Below, one piece after another: positions 15,742 through 16,675 of a stretch of DNA of 16,675 nt. The notes below the pieces were generated by a model. The model saw only the letters and a list, made by a program, of their open reading frames with translations. It was not told the origin of the DNA and did no database searches. Origin of the DNA: an uncultured Desulfobacterales bacterium (GTDB taxonomy: Bacteria > Desulfobacterota > Desulfobacteria > Desulfobacterales > G020354645). The position numbers and the translations under genes were made by a program. Location: the NCBI GenBank assembly GCA_947259865.1, contig CAMYNZ010000027.1:1-16675 (forward strand). Reading direction: 5' to 3'. The stretch's first letter is position 1, and each line of letters starts with the position of its first letter.

Positions 15742-16200
15742 ATGGAAATTACAATAACTAGCTCGGCTTTTGCTGAGGGCGGTATGATTCCAAAACGCTA
15801 CACTTGCGATAGCCGGGATGTTTCTCCGGATCTGGCCTGGTCGGGAGTGCCGGAAGGCACCCAAAGCATTGCCCTTATATGCGATGATCCAGATGCACCC
15901 ATGGGTACCTGGGTTCACTGGGTACTTTTTAATCTGCCTGCGGACCTGGCAGGGTTGCCGACTGCCGTCGGCCCGGATGAAATGCTGGCCAATGGCGGGT
16001 TGCACGGGAAAAATGATTTCGGCAGGCTGGGGTACGGCGGTCCATGTCCACCGGGAGGCACCCATCGATACTATTTTAAACTGTATGCGCTGGATATACG
16101 GCTCGATCTGGATAGCGGTATAACAAAAACCCAGTTGTTGGATGCCATGGATAGCCACATCCTGGCTGAAGGCCAATTAATGGGCAGGTATACGCGGTAA
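15742..16200 (+). CDS. YbhB/YbcL family PEBP (Raf kinase inhibitor-like) protein
   Basis: This 152-residue protein is a phosphatidylethanolamine-binding protein of the bacterial YbhB/YbcL type. Motifs are CDSRDVSPDLAWSGVPEGTQ, the ligand-pocket DDPDAPMGTWVHWVLFNLP (about 48-66) and GYGGPCPPGGTHRYYFKLYALD (about 97-118). Length is normal. There is no signal peptide, so it should be cytoplasmic. The ATG has a very strong GGGAGGTG site 5 bases upstream. It stands alone on its strand, divergent from the small-ORF/LysM pair and convergent with the transglycosylase. The cellular role of bacterial members is not established. Confidence 0.95.
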   Translation: MEITITSSAFAEGGMIPKRYTCDSRDVSPDLAWSGVPEGTQSIALICDDPDAPMGTWVHWVLFNLPADLAGLPTAVGPDEMLANGGLHGKNDFGRLGYGGPCPPGGTHRYYFKLYALDIRLDLDSGITKTQLLDAMDSHILAEGQLMGRYTR

Positions 16201-16252
16201 TCGAAAGATTTGCAAAGATGAGCAATCCAGATGTGAAATGCCGGAAAAGCAT

Positions 16253-16277
16253 ACAACCCTTTCGGTGCGAAGGTTGT
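16253..16277 (+). other. Stable hairpin downstream of the PEBP gene
   Basis: ACAACC and GGTTGT enclose TTCG/CGAA around a GTG loop, with a two-base bulge. It lies 53 bases past the PEBP stop but lacks a following T run, so it is at best a weak or Rho-assisted end, or a 3'-stabilising structure. Confidence 0.35.
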
Positions 16278-16312
16278 CTTCTCTGGCGCAGTTCATTTTG
16301 AAGCGGTTGGCA

Positions 16313-16379
16313 ATCCGCCAAAGATCCGGCGGACTAGTCCGCCAAAGTTCTCTGGCGGATAAAATCGGGCTTGTCCGCC
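16313..16379. repeat. Clustered TCCGCC/GGCGGA palindromes
   Basis: ATCCGCCA (16313-16320) and TGGCGGAT (16353-16360) bracket a perfect 16-base palindrome GGCGGACTAGTCCGCC (16328-16343), and another GTCCGCC follows at 16373-16379. The arms can pair in several ways. The last one lies in about 20 bases that copy 1 of the neighbouring repeat lacks, so short palindromes have been inserted into or beside the repeat. Confidence 0.6.
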
Positions 16380-16523
16380 TCAGGCGTGGTTTTGAAGTCA
16401 ACGATCACCCGCAGAGCGGGTTAAATGAATTTTCGGCCATAGGGCGGAGAGGCAAAAGCACATCCGTGCTTTAATCGGTGCACTTGCAACCGGGTGCAAA
16501 GCATCCGGTTTGTAAGGCAAGAA
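16354..16523 (+). repeat. Dispersed structured repeat, copy 2
   Basis: This matches copy 1 (14512-14663) from GGCGGATAAAATCGGG to GGCAAGAA, apart from an extra block of about 20 bases near 16370-16389. Hairpins are ACCCGC/GCGGGT (16407-16421), AAAGCAC/GTGCTTT (16455-16472) and CTTGC-AACCG/CGGTT...GCAAG (16483-16521). The 16455-16472 stem differs from copy 1 at two base pairs, both changed on the two sides so pairing is kept. It ends 8 bases before the transglycosylase stop codon, the same relation to a minus-strand gene as copy 1. Confidence 0.75.
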
Positions 16524-16530
16524 ACCACTG

Positions 16531-16675
16531 CTAGGCTTTATCCGTTTCCACCCGATTTTTGTAGGGCTGATAATATTCAAATACTTTTTTAATATAGTGA
16601 CGGGTAGATCTAAAAGGGGGAACACCGTTGTGTTTTCTTACGGTTTTCATGCCGGCATTATAGGCAGCCAGTGCC
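16531..16675 (-). CDS. Lytic transglycosylase (SLT family), C-terminal fragment
   Basis: Only the last 47 codons are in the window; the gene continues past the right edge. ALAAYNAG, followed by GVPPFRSTRHYIKKVFEYY, is the conserved end of the Slt-type lysozyme-fold domain of membrane-bound or soluble lytic transglycosylases, which cleave peptidoglycan glycan strands to 1,6-anhydromuropeptides. The catalytic glutamate lies outside the window. The stop is TAG. The domain ends the protein, which fits MltC/Slt-like or small Desulfobacterota transglycosylases. Confidence 0.88.
   Translation of the reverse strand, partial: ALAAYNAGMKTVRKHNGVPPFRSTRHYIKKVFEYYQPYKNRVETDKA

Overview
The window reads as a chromosomal stretch from an anaerobic Gram-negative bacterium, most likely a Desulfobacterota (sulfate-reducer-type deltaproteobacterium). 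This is inferred from the gene mix: a monofunctional Ni-Fe CO dehydrogenase, a complete Na+-translocating NADH:quinone oxidoreductase operon, a lone ferredoxin-thioredoxin reductase catalytic subunit paired with a glutaredoxin-like protein, and Gram-negative envelope genes (Pal lipoprotein, LysM membrane protein, lytic transglycosylase). No 16S or other direct taxonomic marker is present.

Layout. 1-51 holds nothing I can assign. An intrinsic terminator (52-81) closes cooS (118-2100, minus). The 317 bp between cooS and the next gene holds a near-perfect A/T-rich palindrome and candidate promoter elements. A secreted DUF255/YyaL-type thioredoxin-fold protein (2418-4754, plus) follows, then a two-gene redox operon, glutaredoxin-like plus FTR catalytic subunit (4976-5559, plus). 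That operon converges with the nqr operon with no intergenic base, and its apparent terminator lies inside the 3' end of nqrF. The nqrABCDEF operon runs leftward from 11443 to 5560 in canonical order. Its NqrA keeps two complete [4Fe-4S] motifs like those of RnfC.

11444-11989 holds no convincing gene. It contains a 187 bp MITE-like element with 19 bp terminal inverted repeats ending in TA, itself carrying a nested GC-rich hairpin, then a possible 27-codon ORF followed by a terminator-like hairpin. 11990-13383 is a broken 2,4-dienoyl-CoA reductase/NADH:flavin oxidoreductase family gene with a large internal deletion and frame change. 13384-13636 shows nothing I can name.

The right end is an envelope region: a Pal/OmpA lipoprotein (13637-14179), a 57-codon small gene plus a LysM membrane protein (15532 to 14669), a YbhB-type PEBP protein (15742-16200, plus), and the C-terminus of a lytic transglycosylase running off the end (16531-16675, minus). 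Two copies of one dispersed, structured repeat lie just downstream of the LysM and transglycosylase stop codons, in the same orientation. One of their hairpins shows two compensatory base-pair changes.

Functionally, the left two thirds concern low-potential electron handling: CO oxidation, NADH-quinone Na+ pumping and thiol redox. The right third concerns cell-wall and outer-membrane maintenance. No ferredoxin, CooC/CooF, ApbE flavin transferase or NqrM is in the window, so each system needs partners encoded elsewhere.
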